DNA from: Fragilaria crotonensis
Lineage: Eukaryota; Bacillariophyta; Fragilariophyceae; Fragilariales; Fragilariaceae
Assembly: GCA_022925895.1 (NCBI GenBank)
Contig: JAKSYS010000368.1
Location: 1 to 60,521, forward strand
DNA: 60,521 bases
Direction: 5' to 3'
Part shown: positions 1 to 10,438 of the stretch, one piece after another
Numbering within the stretch: position 1 is the stretch's first letter
How the letters are laid out: each line of letters opens with the position of its first letter
Position numbers and translations under genes: made by a program
The notes under the pieces: model-generated
What the model was told of the DNA's origin: nothing
Seen by the model: only the letters and a program-made list of their open reading frames with translations
Databases searched by the model: none

Positions 1-215
1 TTGCGGTAACAGTTCAGCGTCCGTCTTTAGCACGACCGAATGAGTCAGTAATGTCAGTACTCAGTACGAGTACTCGAGGCTCCAGATTATATGATAGGCA
101 TGCAATACACTTTAGCACTGTTGTACATTTCACCATCCGTGGTCCAGAAGGCGGTCATACGATGATCTCAGATATCTGGATTTATGACATAGCACAAAGC
201 ATTGTGTGATCTACC

Positions 216-1106
216 ATGGCAGCAATTCCTTATCCTTCCCCCTTCCTAGCCACGTGCCTTTCCAACAGGGTTGCCTTGATAACAGGAGGAGGCTCTGGAA
301 TCTGCTACGAAATAACGAAGCAACTGTTGCTGCACGGATGTACTGGTGCTTTGATCTGCGGACGACGCGAAAGCGTTCTGGAAAAGGCATGCCAGTCCCT
401 ACAGGCTGACACGAAAGCGAACGTCGCATTCTTCGTATTGGACGTACGCGACAGCGATCGTTGTGTCGAAGCCGTATCGTACTGCGTACGTCGGTTTGGA
501 CGTTTGGATATCCTCATCAATGGCGCCGCAGGGAACTTTCTTGCTCCGGCTGAATTCTTGAGTCCGAAAGGGTTCCGCACCGTCATGGAAATTGACACCG
601 TGGGTACATTCCACATGGCGCATGCCTCCTTTGCAGCACTTTGCAAGTCCTCCTCTGGAATCATTATCAACATTTCGGCAACCTTGCAGTACGGTGCAAC
701 ATGGTATCAAGCACACGCTTCCGCCGCCAAGAGTGCCGTGGATTCCCTGACGCGAAGTTTGGCGCTGGAATGGGGTACGTATGGAATTCGTGTTGTGGGG
801 ATCGCACCAGGACCTATTGCCGATACTCCAGGTATGACCAAGTTGGCGCCAGAGATGGATGAAGGATTTGCGAAGGATACTGTGCCTCTGGAACGGTGGG
901 GAAGAAAAGAAGAAATTGGCCATGCTGCGATCTATTTATGTACTGCGGAGTATATCTCGGGGGATGTGCTGGTGGTCGATGGCGGTCAATGGTTATGGAA
1001 ACCCCAAGTTGTGCCCCGTGAGATGGTTACCGAATTGTCCAAGAAGGTAGAGAAAGCGAGTCGAGTGGAGATTCCACAACGCCATCCTCCGAGGAGTAAA
1101 TTGTAG
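216..1106 (+). CDS. Peroxisomal 2,4-dienoyl-CoA reductase (SDR family)
   Basis: Intact 296-residue short-chain dehydrogenase/reductase. The NADP-binding motif TGGGSGI lies at residues 23-29, followed by the NGAAGNF strand motif. A YQAHASAAKSAVD segment follows where classical SDRs have YxxxK. As in 2,4-dienoyl-CoA reductases, the active-site lysine is kept and the flanking pattern HASAAKSAVDSLTRSLALEWG with APGPI matches DECR2/SPS19. The protein ends in SKL, a canonical PTS1 signal, so peroxisomal import is expected. The family reduces 2,4-dienoyl-CoA so that polyunsaturated fatty acids can enter beta-oxidation, which fits an alga rich in such lipids. The start is ATG at 216 in CTACCATGG, a strong eukaryotic context. 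There are no introns or frame breaks. The family call is firm; the exact substrate is inferred. Confidence 0.9.
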   Translation: MAAIPYPSPFLATCLSNRVALITGGGSGICYEITKQLLLHGCTGALICGRRESVLEKACQSLQADTKANVAFFVLDVRDSDRCVEAVSYCVRRFGRLDILINGAAGNFLAPAEFLSPKGFRTVMEIDTVGTFHMAHASFAALCKSSSGIIINISATLQYGATWYQAHASAAKSAVDSLTRSLALEWGTYGIRVVGIAPGPIADTPGMTKLAPEMDEGFAKDTVPLERWGRKEEIGHAAIYLCTAEYISGDVLVVDGGQWLWKPQVVPREMVTELSKKVEKASRVEIPQRHPPRSKL

Positions 1107-1333
1107 CATCGGCTAGTAAAAAAGGCATCAGTAGGCTATCTCCTTGTCTACGCTTGTGTATATGAAGTCTTAGATAAATTTTGGGCCAAATAACACTCGT
1201 GTACAATATTGCCGATGGCAGAACACGTACGCTAACAATAATCGTCGATCGTCCGCGCGAAAGCTACATGGACCAATCGTCGACGAACAATGTCATGGCG
1301 TACTTCACGACTGAGTTCACGTGTTGCTTGTCA

Positions 1334-2164
1334 CTAGCTCGAATCCTGCGCCCGTTGAGGCACGATTCCGAGTTCCTCCATGCCTCGCTTCCAATCTCGA
1401 TTCGTTACCAAAGACTTTCGGCAGTAGGGGCAGGCCAAATGATGATCCAACCATCCCAACAAACACTCACGATGAAAGACATGCTCATGATTGTCGTTAA
1501 CTATTTGGCCATCAATCAATGCCTCAAGGCAAATCGCACATTCGTTATTTGATTGTTCTGGGTCGCGCACTAAGATTGTCGGAACTTCGGACGCCGGGGT
1601 AGGATCATAAAGAGGGGGCTCCTGACGAGCGACGGAACTGATTTGTTGCATCGTTCCAGTTTCCGATGTGCTGGCGGGGTTGTCCTGTATTGATGCCTGC
1701 ACGATGTCACCCGATTCAATATCCAGCGGGGATTGCACGCCATGCAATTGATCCGAGACGCCATTTTCTGATTGTGGAGACTCGACCTGCAGAGATTCCA
1801 CAGCATCCATCTTTGGATTGGAAAAAGACGCGCCAGGTCAGGATTCTCTCCAAAACTTGTAATCGTTGATCTTCCGTCAATCCTTCTTTGATATGATACA
1901 GACTGTCATCCCCTTCATAGAAACGATTCAGCTGGGGATCGCGTGCCATTCATGGCCCATACTCGAGCCTGATGTGCAGCATGAAAGGATTCCCAATCCA
2001 CCCAAGCAACAACAACCCCAACATCGTCGCATGTGTGGGTAAACGGCGCGGCTCCCGAGCAATCCCACCACGCACACGAGTCCGATCAGGAAGACGAATA
2101 TCCCAAAGAACGCTACGAACCAATAAATTCCACCAGGTGGAGCGTTACTACTGTTTTGTGACAT
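1334..2164 (-). CDS. Membrane-anchored RING-H2-like E3 ligase
   Basis: The 3' part (1334-1810) carries a RING finger: CAIC, then NHEHVFHREC, then CPYC. The third zinc ligand, normally Cys in RING-H2 (CxHxxH), appears to be His. RING proteins of this kind transfer ubiquitin from an E2. Upstream on the same strand, 1928-2164 encodes an ATG-started segment with one hydrophobic helix (IYWFVAFFGIFVFLIGLVCV). Bases 1820-1948 encode YHIKEGLTEDQRLQVLERIL, a helix common ahead of the RING in diatom RING proteins. The helix segment is in a different frame from the other two, which share one frame. Either two small introns or two one-base indels separate them; I could not place clean GT-AG pairs. The RING call is firm; the joined structure is provisional. 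Confidence 0.7.
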
Positions 2165-2373
2165 TGTCTTTCAGTATTGTAATACAGCGTTGTAAACGAA
2201 TGGCACAGCATTGAGGCTGAAGGTTGACGATTGTGATGCCGAATGTTTTCGAAGATGCAAATGCAAGGGATCTGTGTTGTGCTGTTCGCTTCGAGTACTG
2301 TACTTGCTACTCCGAGTACGACAGAACCGGTAGTAGAACCTGGTACTACTAGTACCCGATGTTTGTCGTGGTC

Positions 2374-2408
2374 GAGCATTGAGCATTGAGCATTGAGCAT
2401 TGAGCACT
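2374..2408. repeat. 7-bp tandem repeat (GAGCATT, 5 units)
   Basis: Four perfect head-to-tail GAGCATT units are followed by one variant unit, GAGCACT. The repeat lies in the intergenic stretch downstream of an AT-rich region. No coding role is visible. Confidence 0.9.
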
Positions 2409-2651
2409 CTGATTTCCGTTTTGACCGATTTGTCACAGATGTTCTTTCTCTCGTTTGGTCGTGAAATCCCTGCTGCACGTGACATGGATTTGTCATGTTT
2501 GGTGTCCGCTTCTAAACATTTGAGTCCAATGCTTGAAAGGGCACATGACCAGTTCATTTGATACACAACTTCGATGCTCATGCTGCTGAGTTGTAATGGG
2601 ACTTGTCTTTGTCTTTCATTAACTTGGACAACCAAGTTAACAAGCAAATCG

Positions 2652-3200
2652 TCCAAGTTCAAAACTTGTTCAACTTGTTCTGTATTGGCCACCAGTTTTG
2701 GAAGAAGATGCACCACAGCATGCTTGATATGCTGATGAAATGATCTTTGCATGCACACCAGCATGCAACAAAGAAGAAAGCTGGATATTGGTCTGTTGGC
2801 ACCATACACCCAGTCATTGTTATTAGCACCCAAAATGGTAGGAGAACTGGTGCCACCATGATAATTGCTAGCAAAGGCCCAATTTAACCAATAAGAGGAT
2901 GAAAAAAATGATACCAACAAATCAGCAGCACAACCCATATGCTTCCTGCTGCCAATACTAGTAGTGCTGCTGAATGAGGGACCAAGCAAGACTGTGTCAA
3001 GTCAGGAAATAAGAGGAAGTTATTGAGCTACTGTGAAATGGTTTGAATTGCAATTGTGGAAACAAACCTCTGTTCTTGTTTGAATGTGGACTAAAGTCCC
3101 TCCTTCCAAAGGCATCATTCATGTCATCTCCCCACTAAGAGCACTCCTGCTCACTTTTGACACAAAATCAGATGACAAGCAAGTTGTTTCAGTATTTCTC
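2652..3200. other. CpG-free intergenic island
   Basis: I found no CG dinucleotide in these 549 bases, against roughly one per 10-20 bases in neighbouring genes. The stretch is rich in TG and CA (GCATGC, TGCTG, CCAGCATGC). Open frames crossing it (for example on the minus strand, 2171-2989) resemble no protein family. The composition is what methylated, deaminating old repeat DNA would leave. No gene is supported between about 2200 and 3470. Confidence 0.8.
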
Positions 3201-3475
3201 CGTGATCACATCCTTTTAACTGGACTTGCGGCTGAATACTTTAGTGTCTTGGATGCAGTCCTCAAGTTTGCAACAATGCTGACATTGAATTCCTCACAAA
3301 TGAAGCCTTCTTGAGCAAGGCTACAAGATCACTGTGGGAGGGGAGGATATAAGTGGTAAGGATCGGCTGCATACCTTTGTTTCATCATGTGTTTAATAGA
3401 GGAGAACAATGAGCGTCCCTTTCTTGCCAGCAGAGTGATACAAGATTATGCCTGGAATTCTTTAAAAAACATTAT

Positions 3476-4730
3476 AAAAAAACGAGAGATCTAATTTACG
3501 TGCTGCCGCTCAGCCAAAGACAAAAAGGCAGTCGACTCGCACGGATAGGCACTGCACTGGGATGTGCAGTAGCTATCGTCGCTGTGATTCCGGGTATTGT
3601 ATCTACTGTGCGTTGAAATACTCGCGGATGGACCGCATACCGTTCATTGCGCGCGCTGTTTGACTCGTCTGTACCTTTCCTTAAAGATGGGAGCGTTGAT
3701 CGATAACCAATTCTTAACGACTCCTAGAGAGTGTTGTTCATGGTCTCCCACCTCCCGGTGCAGTAGTTTTTGTACATTCGCCTCATACATGGAGCGATGA
3801 CGATAAATCTCGGTTAATTGGGAGCGCACTTCGCGTTTGGATGCTTCTGCTTTGGTACGTTCATCGTGTCCATGGACTTCCAGATTTTGTTGCTTCCAGA
3901 GGGTGTACCATCTTTCCCAAACATATAAGATTAAATTTGCCTGCCTGCCGCACAGCATCCGTCCTTGTCGTCGGCGCCTTGTTGACTCTCGCAATACCGA
4001 CGCTGATGTTGGCTCCGGTACAAAATCTCCCCATGAATAATTGACTCCAGCCGATGTTGTTTTCTTGACATATAATACAACGCAGAGTGGGATGGTATTG
4101 TTCCGGTGACAACGTAATATCCTTGGTCGTCGAACTTAACCATTGTCGAAGACCGTCCATCATCAAGCTGCACAACAGAGGGTGAGTATCGGACTGAATA
4201 CAGAAATCTCGAATGCCTGTCAGAAATTTATTGCGCCACTCCACTCGGGTTGTGTGTGCGCATCGGAGAATGTGAAGATAATCCTCGTTATTCGATCCGC
4301 ACAGGATGCACTGACGTGTGCCTCCATCGAATTTATTTGCACGCGCATGGGTGGGTAAGATGCCGTGCAGAAGCTTGACGACATGAGTGTGAGGAACTGA
4401 GGTCCTGTTTATCGCTGTCGCGTGCGCATCTCAATTGATTGATTGTAGGGTTGATTCAGTCCATGCATTCTTTTCGCGGATATAGTTGAGTAGGGGTTTA
4501 GCGGATGCCTCGTGAAGTAAGACGGTTGAATATTTGCCAGTTACTGTTCCATCTGGGAGGAGTAAGTGCGCTCGGGCTAAGGGGGACATGAGTACGAACG
4601 GGCGCCGAGCTCCAAATTCCAGGTTGTACATTCCTGCCTGTGCGTCGGCATCGACGTTCAGCTGACCGAGAAGATCAAGGTGTTGATAAGACCGTTGCTT
4701 TTCCTGATGCCCTTTTACGTGTATGCCAGG
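3476..4730 (-). mobile_element. Non-LTR retrotransposon, 5'-truncated 3' fragment
   Basis: Broken minus-strand frames (3644-3994, 3861-4244, 4431-4631) match, in order and sequence, the C-terminal part of the retroelement at 52226-56788. Shared features are the NNIGWSQLFMGR / NDIGWDHIFQGR segment, the LWKQQNLEVHG / VWAMQNNDLHG segment, and an H-rich segment near 4700 matching the end of its RNase H domain. The reverse transcriptase and everything upstream are missing, which is typical of 5' truncation during target-primed integration. On the minus strand the copy ends in a run of seven T (3476-3482 on plus), exactly like the longer copy. Several stops and shifts make it inactive. The 5' limit near 4730 is approximate, and I did not find a convincing target duplication. 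Confidence 0.75.
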
Positions 4731-4780
4731 AATTCTAGTAGATTCGGGTAATTTGTAAATGTGTTACAATTACGTGGATT

Positions 4781-4785
4781 GTTTT
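4781..4785. repeat. Target site duplication GTTTT (left)
   Basis: Five-base direct repeat directly outside the left LTR, matched by GTTTT at 10777-10781 directly outside the right LTR. Five-base duplications are normal for copia integrases. Confidence 0.9.
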
Positions 4786-5127
4786 TGTTGGAAAACAGGA
4801 GCGACCTGACGGACAGAGGACCAGGCACCCGGGTTACAACAGGGAAACGTCAGAGGTGAAGTGGAAAGATATGAAGAACGTAAAAGAAAATGAAAGTTTG
4901 AAAGTGACGTGGGCGGATGTAGTGCGTGGAACGAACCGCCCGACACAACAGGTAGAAAATTCAAAGAGAGTTGTTTCGAGCTCATTCTCTCGAAACAATC
5001 CTATTAGTGAGATTTAAGTTTGATTGACTTCTTTCTTTTACTTTTGATCTTGTCGTCTAGCCTGTTTAAGTTCCATACAGTACTGCGTTAAGGGCACAGT
5101 ACTACAGGTGAAACGGTAATTTTAACA
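4786..5127 (+). repeat. Left LTR (5' LTR)
   Basis: 342 bp, TG...CA ended, with short terminal inverted bases TGTT/AACA. It contains a perfect 10-bp stem hairpin at 4971-4998. It carries the extra CGGG near 4830 that the right LTR lacks; otherwise it is identical to 10439-10776. It should contain the promoter and the start of the R region. No clear TATA box is visible. Confidence 0.93.
4971..4998 (+). repeat. Hairpin in LTR (10-bp stem, 8-nt loop)
   Basis: TTGTTTCGAG (4971-4980) pairs perfectly with CTCGAAACAA (4989-4998). The same hairpin occurs in the right LTR at 10620-10647. A third copy of the left arm lies just after the LTR at 5128-5137, overlapping the presumed primer-binding site. 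Confidence 0.9.
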
Positions 5128-5141
5128 TTGTTTCGAGAGAA
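5128..5141 (+). promoter_or_regulatory. Presumed primer-binding site, complementary to own LTR
   Basis: The primer-binding site of an LTR element starts directly after the 5' LTR. Here bases 5127-5141 (ATTGTTTCGAGAGAA) are perfectly complementary over 15 nt to LTR bases 4985-4999. The geometry suits a primer whose 3' end lies against the LTR boundary, as in self-primed elements such as Tf1. I recognise no tRNA 3' end or initiator-Met anticodon half here. Priming by the element's own RNA is inference. Confidence 0.55.
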
Positions 5142-5169
5142 AGAACTACTAACGATTTTCCGCCGTTTC

Positions 5170-6540
5170 ATGGACGACAGAACCGTTGAAGAGCTTATTG
5201 AGGAATTGAGAGCCTTGAGGTGCGTGAGAACCTGATTATAACGCAGTTGGAGACCAGGGTGCGAGAACACGCCGTGGAAACACCACCAAGAGCAACGCGA
5301 CAGGTGACGCACGAGTTCGTGACGACCGTGAACGGTTTCACCCGTGGTGACCGCATCCGTATAACAAATAAGGTGCGCAAGCCTGCTACGTGGAACAACG
5401 ACCGCGAGTGGACAGAAGAGCGAGGCGAACAGCCACGGTTACAAGAGTGCGAGCAGACCAGATCCATTTCATCACCGACAACGGGTTGAGACCTGGCGTG
5501 CACCCAACAACGTCAGGAAGATTTAAACCCCAAACGCCGTCGTCGTCATGAGCTCCACTTCCTCCGACGCACACGCTAACGAAGGAAGTGATGCCAGTCG
5601 TGGAGGCAGTGGAAGAGGAAACAGGAGAAGCGGCCGAGGAAACAGGACCGCAAGGGGACAGGACAAGGAAATGGTACCAGGACAGCGGGAAGGAACGTTG
5701 GACGCACACGTTTCAAAGGAAGCACCGAGGAAATGAACGGGAATGTTTTGAATGTTACGAGGAACAGAGTGACAGGAGACAGTTTGCAAAAACCCTTGAG
5801 GCGTTGAAAGCTACGTTAAAACCAAGTTGATGTTTTCAGAGGACCTCGCCCCTTTGTTCGGAATGGAAATAAGCGAACCCACGATCGAGAAACCAGACGA
5901 CCCTGGACCGAATCCCACCGAGACTGATAAGCTAATTTGGCAGGAAGAAGTCAAGGAGTATGTGAAACGCACTCGCACGCTCAAAGGGAATTTGGCAAAT
6001 GTCCACGCAGTTATCTGGAGCCAGTCCAGTGAAGCGATGAGGTCCAAAATCAAGGCACTTGTGGAGTACGAGCAGAGGGCCAAGGCAAATGACTGTACAT
6101 GGATGCTGCAACAGATAAAAGCCACAACAATGCAGTTCGATGCAAACGCAATCCTTTCTTGTCCCTTCTTGATGCCAGAGCCAGATTTCTCTCCTGCAAA
6201 CAGGAACAGCACCAATCGGCCGACGAATATCTTGAGCGACTCAAAGGCTTTGCCGACACTATAGAGTACCACGGAGGGACCATCGCTGAGAGCCACACAC
6301 TTATCCCGGAACAGACGGATGAGGAACAATGCGAGATGAAAACACTCGAAAAGCGATGGCACGTGATAGAACTCTAGCGGTGGCCTTGATTCGGGAGCAG
6401 ATCCCACCAGATATGGTACGCTCATAGCAGATCTGTCGAACCAATTTGCAATGGGCATCAACAACTATCCTTCGGACATCACGTCTGCATACAGTCTACT
6501 GGTAAATTACAAGACTCCGAGCAATGCCAGGGTACGAAAT
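5170..6540 (+). pseudogene. gag region of the LTR element, frame-broken
   Basis: A start ATG at 5170 opens MDDRTVEELIEELRAL, a coiled-coil-like beginning. The frame then moves at about 5220, where RGDRIRITNKVRKPATWN follows. Two further shifts near 5460-5490 separate DQIHFITDNG from TWRAPNNVRK. Later blocks include FECYEEQSDRRQFAKTLEAL (5740-5800), a long helix-rich capsid segment (5827-6130) and INNYPSDITSAYSLLVNYKT (6454-6513). These blocks occur in the same order in diatom copia Gag proteins. At least five single-base frame changes mean no full Gag could be made from this copy. A canonical CCHC knuckle is not visible. Confidence 0.75.
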
Positions 6541-7215
6541 ACAGACCACAACAACAACGGAGCGGCGAACAACAACGGTACAACAACAACCAACACCACA
6601 AGCAACCAGACACCCGCGGCAGAGGCCAGCGCAATGACTTTCACCCAAGATGGAGCGAACGCATCCACAGTAGAAGGAGCGAGTGACAACAGGAACAACC
6701 TCGCCGCAAATACTGGAACAACCCTCCTACAGCATGCTTTGATGCTCGCCCAAGTGAAACCACATAGTATTGACCCGGACTGGATCTTGTTGGACTCACA
6801 GTCCACGATATCAGTTTTCAACAACCCAACCATGTTGTCAAACATCAGAAAGAGCGAACATGTACTTCGGGCCATGACGAATGGCGGTTATCAGGACTCA
6901 CACATGGTGGGAGATTTCGCCAACCTAGGAACCGTCTGGTTCAACAGCGAATCGATTGCCAACATCCTATCGCTTGCTGATGTAACCAAAGTCTGTCGAG
7001 TTACAATGGACTCAGGAAAGGAGGCCTCTATATCAGTTCATCGGAAGGACAGGAGTGTTATGAAGTTTGTGGAACACCCATCTGGTTTGTATGTTTTCGA
7101 CTCAAAGAGTAAGGCTTTAGGCGACACCACTACCGCTTACACTATGGTTACCACTGTAGCTCAGCAGCGTAAGTTGTTCTCCCCACGAGAAGTTAGCAGC
7201 GCAGATGTCGCGTGA
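6541..7215 (+). pseudogene. Aspartic protease region of the LTR element
   Basis: This is the later part of an open frame running 6451-7215. An N/T/Q-rich linker precedes DWILLDSQSTISVF (about 6778-6819), the retroviral-type aspartic protease motif with DSQS in place of DTG/DSG. That variant is usual in diatom copia elements. GVPxLADV-type beta-strand motifs follow (SIANILSLADVTKV). The frame stops at 7213-7215, where the integrase continues one frame over. Confidence 0.75.
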
Positions 7216-8110
7216 CTTATATCGAAAGATTGGGCGCCCAGATGAAGCAGAGTTTCAGAAGATCCTTCGACAGAACCTCATCCGAAATTGCCCAGTGACT
7301 CCCGAAGACGCTCGAAGAGCGCTAATCATATACGGTCCGGACATTGCAGCAATCAAAGGTAAAACCACAAGGTCCAGCGCGAGTAAGAGAGTTCCAACGT
7401 TCGAAGCCATACCAATACCACCTCCGATACTCAAACACCATCGGAAAGTCACCCTGTGCATTGATTTTTTCTTCGTACAAGGACATGGTTTTCTACACAC
7501 CATATCACGCAACATTGGATTCAGGACGGTCAGTCATGTCCCCGACAGAAAGCAATCGACAATTGTCGACGAGGTCAAAAATGTGATTAAACTATACACC
7601 GACCGAGGTTTTGTTATTTGCGACGTACATGGCGATCATGAATTTGAGTGCATTCGAGATCAACTGCGCCCCATTGAAGTTAACGTGGTTCCGAGAGACT
7701 CCCATGTTGGCGAAGTAGAGCGATCGATCCGCACCATTAAGGAGCGCTTGCGTGCATGTGTACATGGATTACCGTATAAACGCCTTCCCAAGTTAATCAT
7801 CACCAGCATGGTCACGGATGTCGTACGACTACTAAACCAGTTCCCGTGGAAGAATGGTATATCGGATACCCTCAGCCCTTCGGCCATAGTGACAGGGGCA
7901 CCGCTACCAGATTACAACAGCTTATGTCTTGAGTTCGGGTCTTACGTACAAACATTTGAAGATAACTCTCCATCCAACACGATTAAGGCTCGTTCTCTTG
8001 GTGCCATTGTTCTTAATCCGACTGGAAATGCGCAAGGGGATTACTATTTCCTTCCCTTGCCACCGGAGCGCGCATATCACGTCACCAATATACTCCGTTG
8101 CCGCTCACTG
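7205..8110 (+). CDS. Integrase domain of the LTR element
   Basis: This frame encodes the retroviral-type integrase core with the DDE triad: D in CIDFFFVQG, D in CDVHGDHEFE, and E in HVGEVERSIRTIKER. DVVRLLNQFPWKNGIS and SPSAIVTGAPLPD follow, typical of copia integrase C-termini. An HHCC zinc motif is not obvious at the N-terminus. Integrase inserts the cDNA, and the GTTTT duplications are its footprint. The frame is lost near 8100, and the protein continues as RT in another frame, so a full polyprotein is not encoded as assembled. Confidence 0.8.
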
Positions 8111-9726
8111 ATGTTGCTATCGCACGAGTTGAAGCTTTGGCTTATAACGAAGGTCAGCCACTCATACAGGCATCGGGGCTTGTCGTGGAATGGAACGTCG
8201 ACCAGACAATCGATGACGACGCATACGATTTAGATTACGACCCGCCCGACGATGATCCGGATGATGATGTTGTCCCAGAAGATTTTGACCCTGTTGAACG
8301 CGACGAACTTCGTGACCTTGCTGCAGACCAAGGACAAATTGAGGAGCCCGGTATTGAATCGGTCCAAGGAACACCAGCGACGACACCAAACAACCAGGAG
8401 ATTGAACAAGAACTGGATGAAACATGGGAGGAAGAAAATGATGCAACGTTCGACATTGATACTGATAACGAAATTGACAACAACGTCGAAATGAACCAAG
8501 CACTGGGACATGAGGAAGGAGAAAACCAAGGAGCGGACCCTGAGGATGAAAACACTACGTTGAACCAAGGAGCGCGAGACAACGAGGATGCTGCGAATGT
8601 GGAACAAAATCAGGACGATACAGACGTTCAAGGAGCGAACGTACAAAACGTGTACAACCTCCGAGAACGACGTGGAAACACAAACGCATTCAGGAACGCT
8701 TTGGATAACCCGTACAATTCCAAATCATACTTTCCGCCCACACAACTTCATCAACTTGCTGTGCCGATTGATATGCAGAAACGTGTTTTTGCTTTTGTAT
8801 TTACACAAATGTCGGCTAGAGCAGGATTAAAGAAATACGGACAACGAGCCGTGGCTGCAATGACAACCGAATTTGCACAATTTGAAGACCTTGACGTGTA
8901 CGAAGTGGTGGACCCAAAGACCTTGACAGTTGAAGAAAAGAGAGCCGCACTGAGGGCTCTAAACTTACTGCAGGAGAAACGATGCGGAAAACTAAAAGGC
9001 AGAACGGTAGCTGATGGTCGCAAGCAACGGTCCATGTATGAGAAGTCAGAAACGGCGTCACCGACGGTTGCTAACGATGCACTCATGTTGAGCATCATGA
9101 TTGACGCACACGAACGACGTGATATTGCCACAAGCGATGTAGTGGGTGCATATCTAAAATGCAAGATGGACGACTACGTTCTAATAAGGTTCGAAGGTGA
9201 GTCTGTGGACATTTTGTGTCAAATGAACCCGTCGCACAGACAGTTTGTGACAATCGAGAATGGTAAGAAGGTATTGTACGCAAGGCTCAACAAAGCGATG
9301 TACGGGTGCGTTAAGTCCGCCTTACTATGGTACAATCTACTGAGTTCATCGCTGAAGGAGATGGGTTTCGAAATCAATCCCTACGACCCGTGTGTAGCGA
9401 ACAGCACAATAAATGGAAAACAGTGTACAATCGTGTGGTATGTGGATGATATGAAAATTTCACATGCAGATCCGGCGGTTGTTACATCTGTAATTGAAAA
9501 ACTGGAAGCAAAGTTCGGAAAGATGAAAACCACTCGAGGAAAGGAACACACGTTTTTAGGAATGAAGATAAAGTACACTGACGAAGGCACAGCGGCTATC
9601 ACCATGATTGACTACCTACAGGAAGCGATCGTGGAATCCGGTCTTGATGTAACCAAGACTGCTGTTACCCCGGCAAGGAAAGAACTACTGAAGTGGACGA
9701 ATCTTCCCGGTCCTTCTGAAGGATGA
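8098..9726 (+). CDS. Reverse transcriptase of the LTR element
   Basis: The frame starts with an acidic, low-complexity linker (about residues 1-190, Asp/Glu/Asn-rich). The copia RVT_2 domain follows: LKGRTVADGRKQR, ATSDVVGAYLKCKMDDYVL, LNKAMYGCVKSALLWY, NPYDPCVAN and the catalytic box WYVDDMKISH. FLGMKIKY and TPARKELL complete the domain. The enzyme copies element RNA into cDNA. The frame ends at 9726, and RNase H follows in shifted frames. Confidence 0.9.
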   Translation: MPLTDVAIARVEALAYNEGQPLIQASGLVVEWNVDQTIDDDAYDLDYDPPDDDPDDDVVPEDFDPVERDELRDLAADQGQIEEPGIESVQGTPATTPNNQEIEQELDETWEEENDATFDIDTDNEIDNNVEMNQALGHEEGENQGADPEDENTTLNQGARDNEDAANVEQNQDDTDVQGANVQNVYNLRERRGNTNAFRNALDNPYNSKSYFPPTQLHQLAVPIDMQKRVFAFVFTQMSARAGLKKYGQRAVAAMTTEFAQFEDLDVYEVVDPKTLTVEEKRAALRALNLLQEKRCGKLKGRTVADGRKQRSMYEKSETASPTVANDALMLSIMIDAHERRDIATSDVVGAYLKCKMDDYVLIRFEGESVDILCQMNPSHRQFVTIENGKKVLYARLNKAMYGCVKSALLWYNLLSSSLKEMGFEINPYDPCVANSTINGKQCTIVWYVDDMKISHADPAVVTSVIEKLEAKFGKMKTTRGKEHTFLGMKIKYTDEGTAAITMIDYLQEAIVESGLDVTKTAVTPARKELLKWTNLPGPSEG

Positions 9727-9745
9727 ACACGAACGATTCCACAGC

Positions 9746-10420
9746 GTGGTTTGTAAGTTACTGTATGTGGCTACTCGTGCACGTGTAGATATTCTGCTAC
9801 CGATCGGTTTCCTTTGTACGAGGGTGACCAAGAGCACGTTAGAAGATCAAGACAAGTTACTGCGTGTCCTTCAGTACATCAAGGGATCGATGGACATGGA
9901 ATACGTCATTGGATCCGACGACATGGGAAACATGCGTACTTGGGTGGACGCATCCTATGCAGTACACCCTGATATGCGGAGCCATACCGGTGGGGTGATG
10001 TCTTTGGCACTGGAGGAGTTTTATGCAAATCTACCAAACAGAAATTGAACAGAAAAGCTCGACCGAGGCCGAGGTTGTGGGATCAAGTGATTACTTACCG
10101 AACACTATCTGGACAAAGATGTTCCTCGAGGCCCAAGGCTTTACGATCTCGAACAACATTCTAGAGCAGGACAACCAGAGTGCCATACGATTGGAAACAA
10201 ACGGAAGAACATCGGCAGGGCCTAAGTCACGTCACATTGACATAAGATACTTTTGGATGAAGGATAGGGCCAAAGCAGCAGGTGTAAAGATCCGACACTG
10301 CCCTACTTGGCGCATGCTAGCGGACTTCTTCACAAAACCATTACAAGGAAACTTATTCCGAACACTCCGCGATGTACTTATGGGACACAAGCATGTTACC
10401 ACCCTGGAGCAAGGACCGCC
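9746..10420 (+). pseudogene. RNase H region of the LTR element, frame-broken
   Basis: LLYVATRARVDILLPIGFL and TWVDASYAVHPDMRSHTGG (first catalytic Asp) are in one frame to about 10020. KSSTEAEVVGSSDYL, EQDNQSAIRLETNG and SRHIDIRYFWMKD follow in a second frame. These are the D-E-D motifs of copia RNase H, which removes the RNA strand after reverse transcription. Breaks lie near 9725 and 10020. Confidence 0.8.
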
Positions 10421-10438
10421 GCCCGCAGACGAGGAGCG

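Noticed and set aside
2171-2989. A 272-codon minus-strand open frame
   Set aside because: It crosses a tandem repeat and a CpG-free AT-rich island, has no recognisable domain, and overlaps other frames. Low stop density is better explained by composition.
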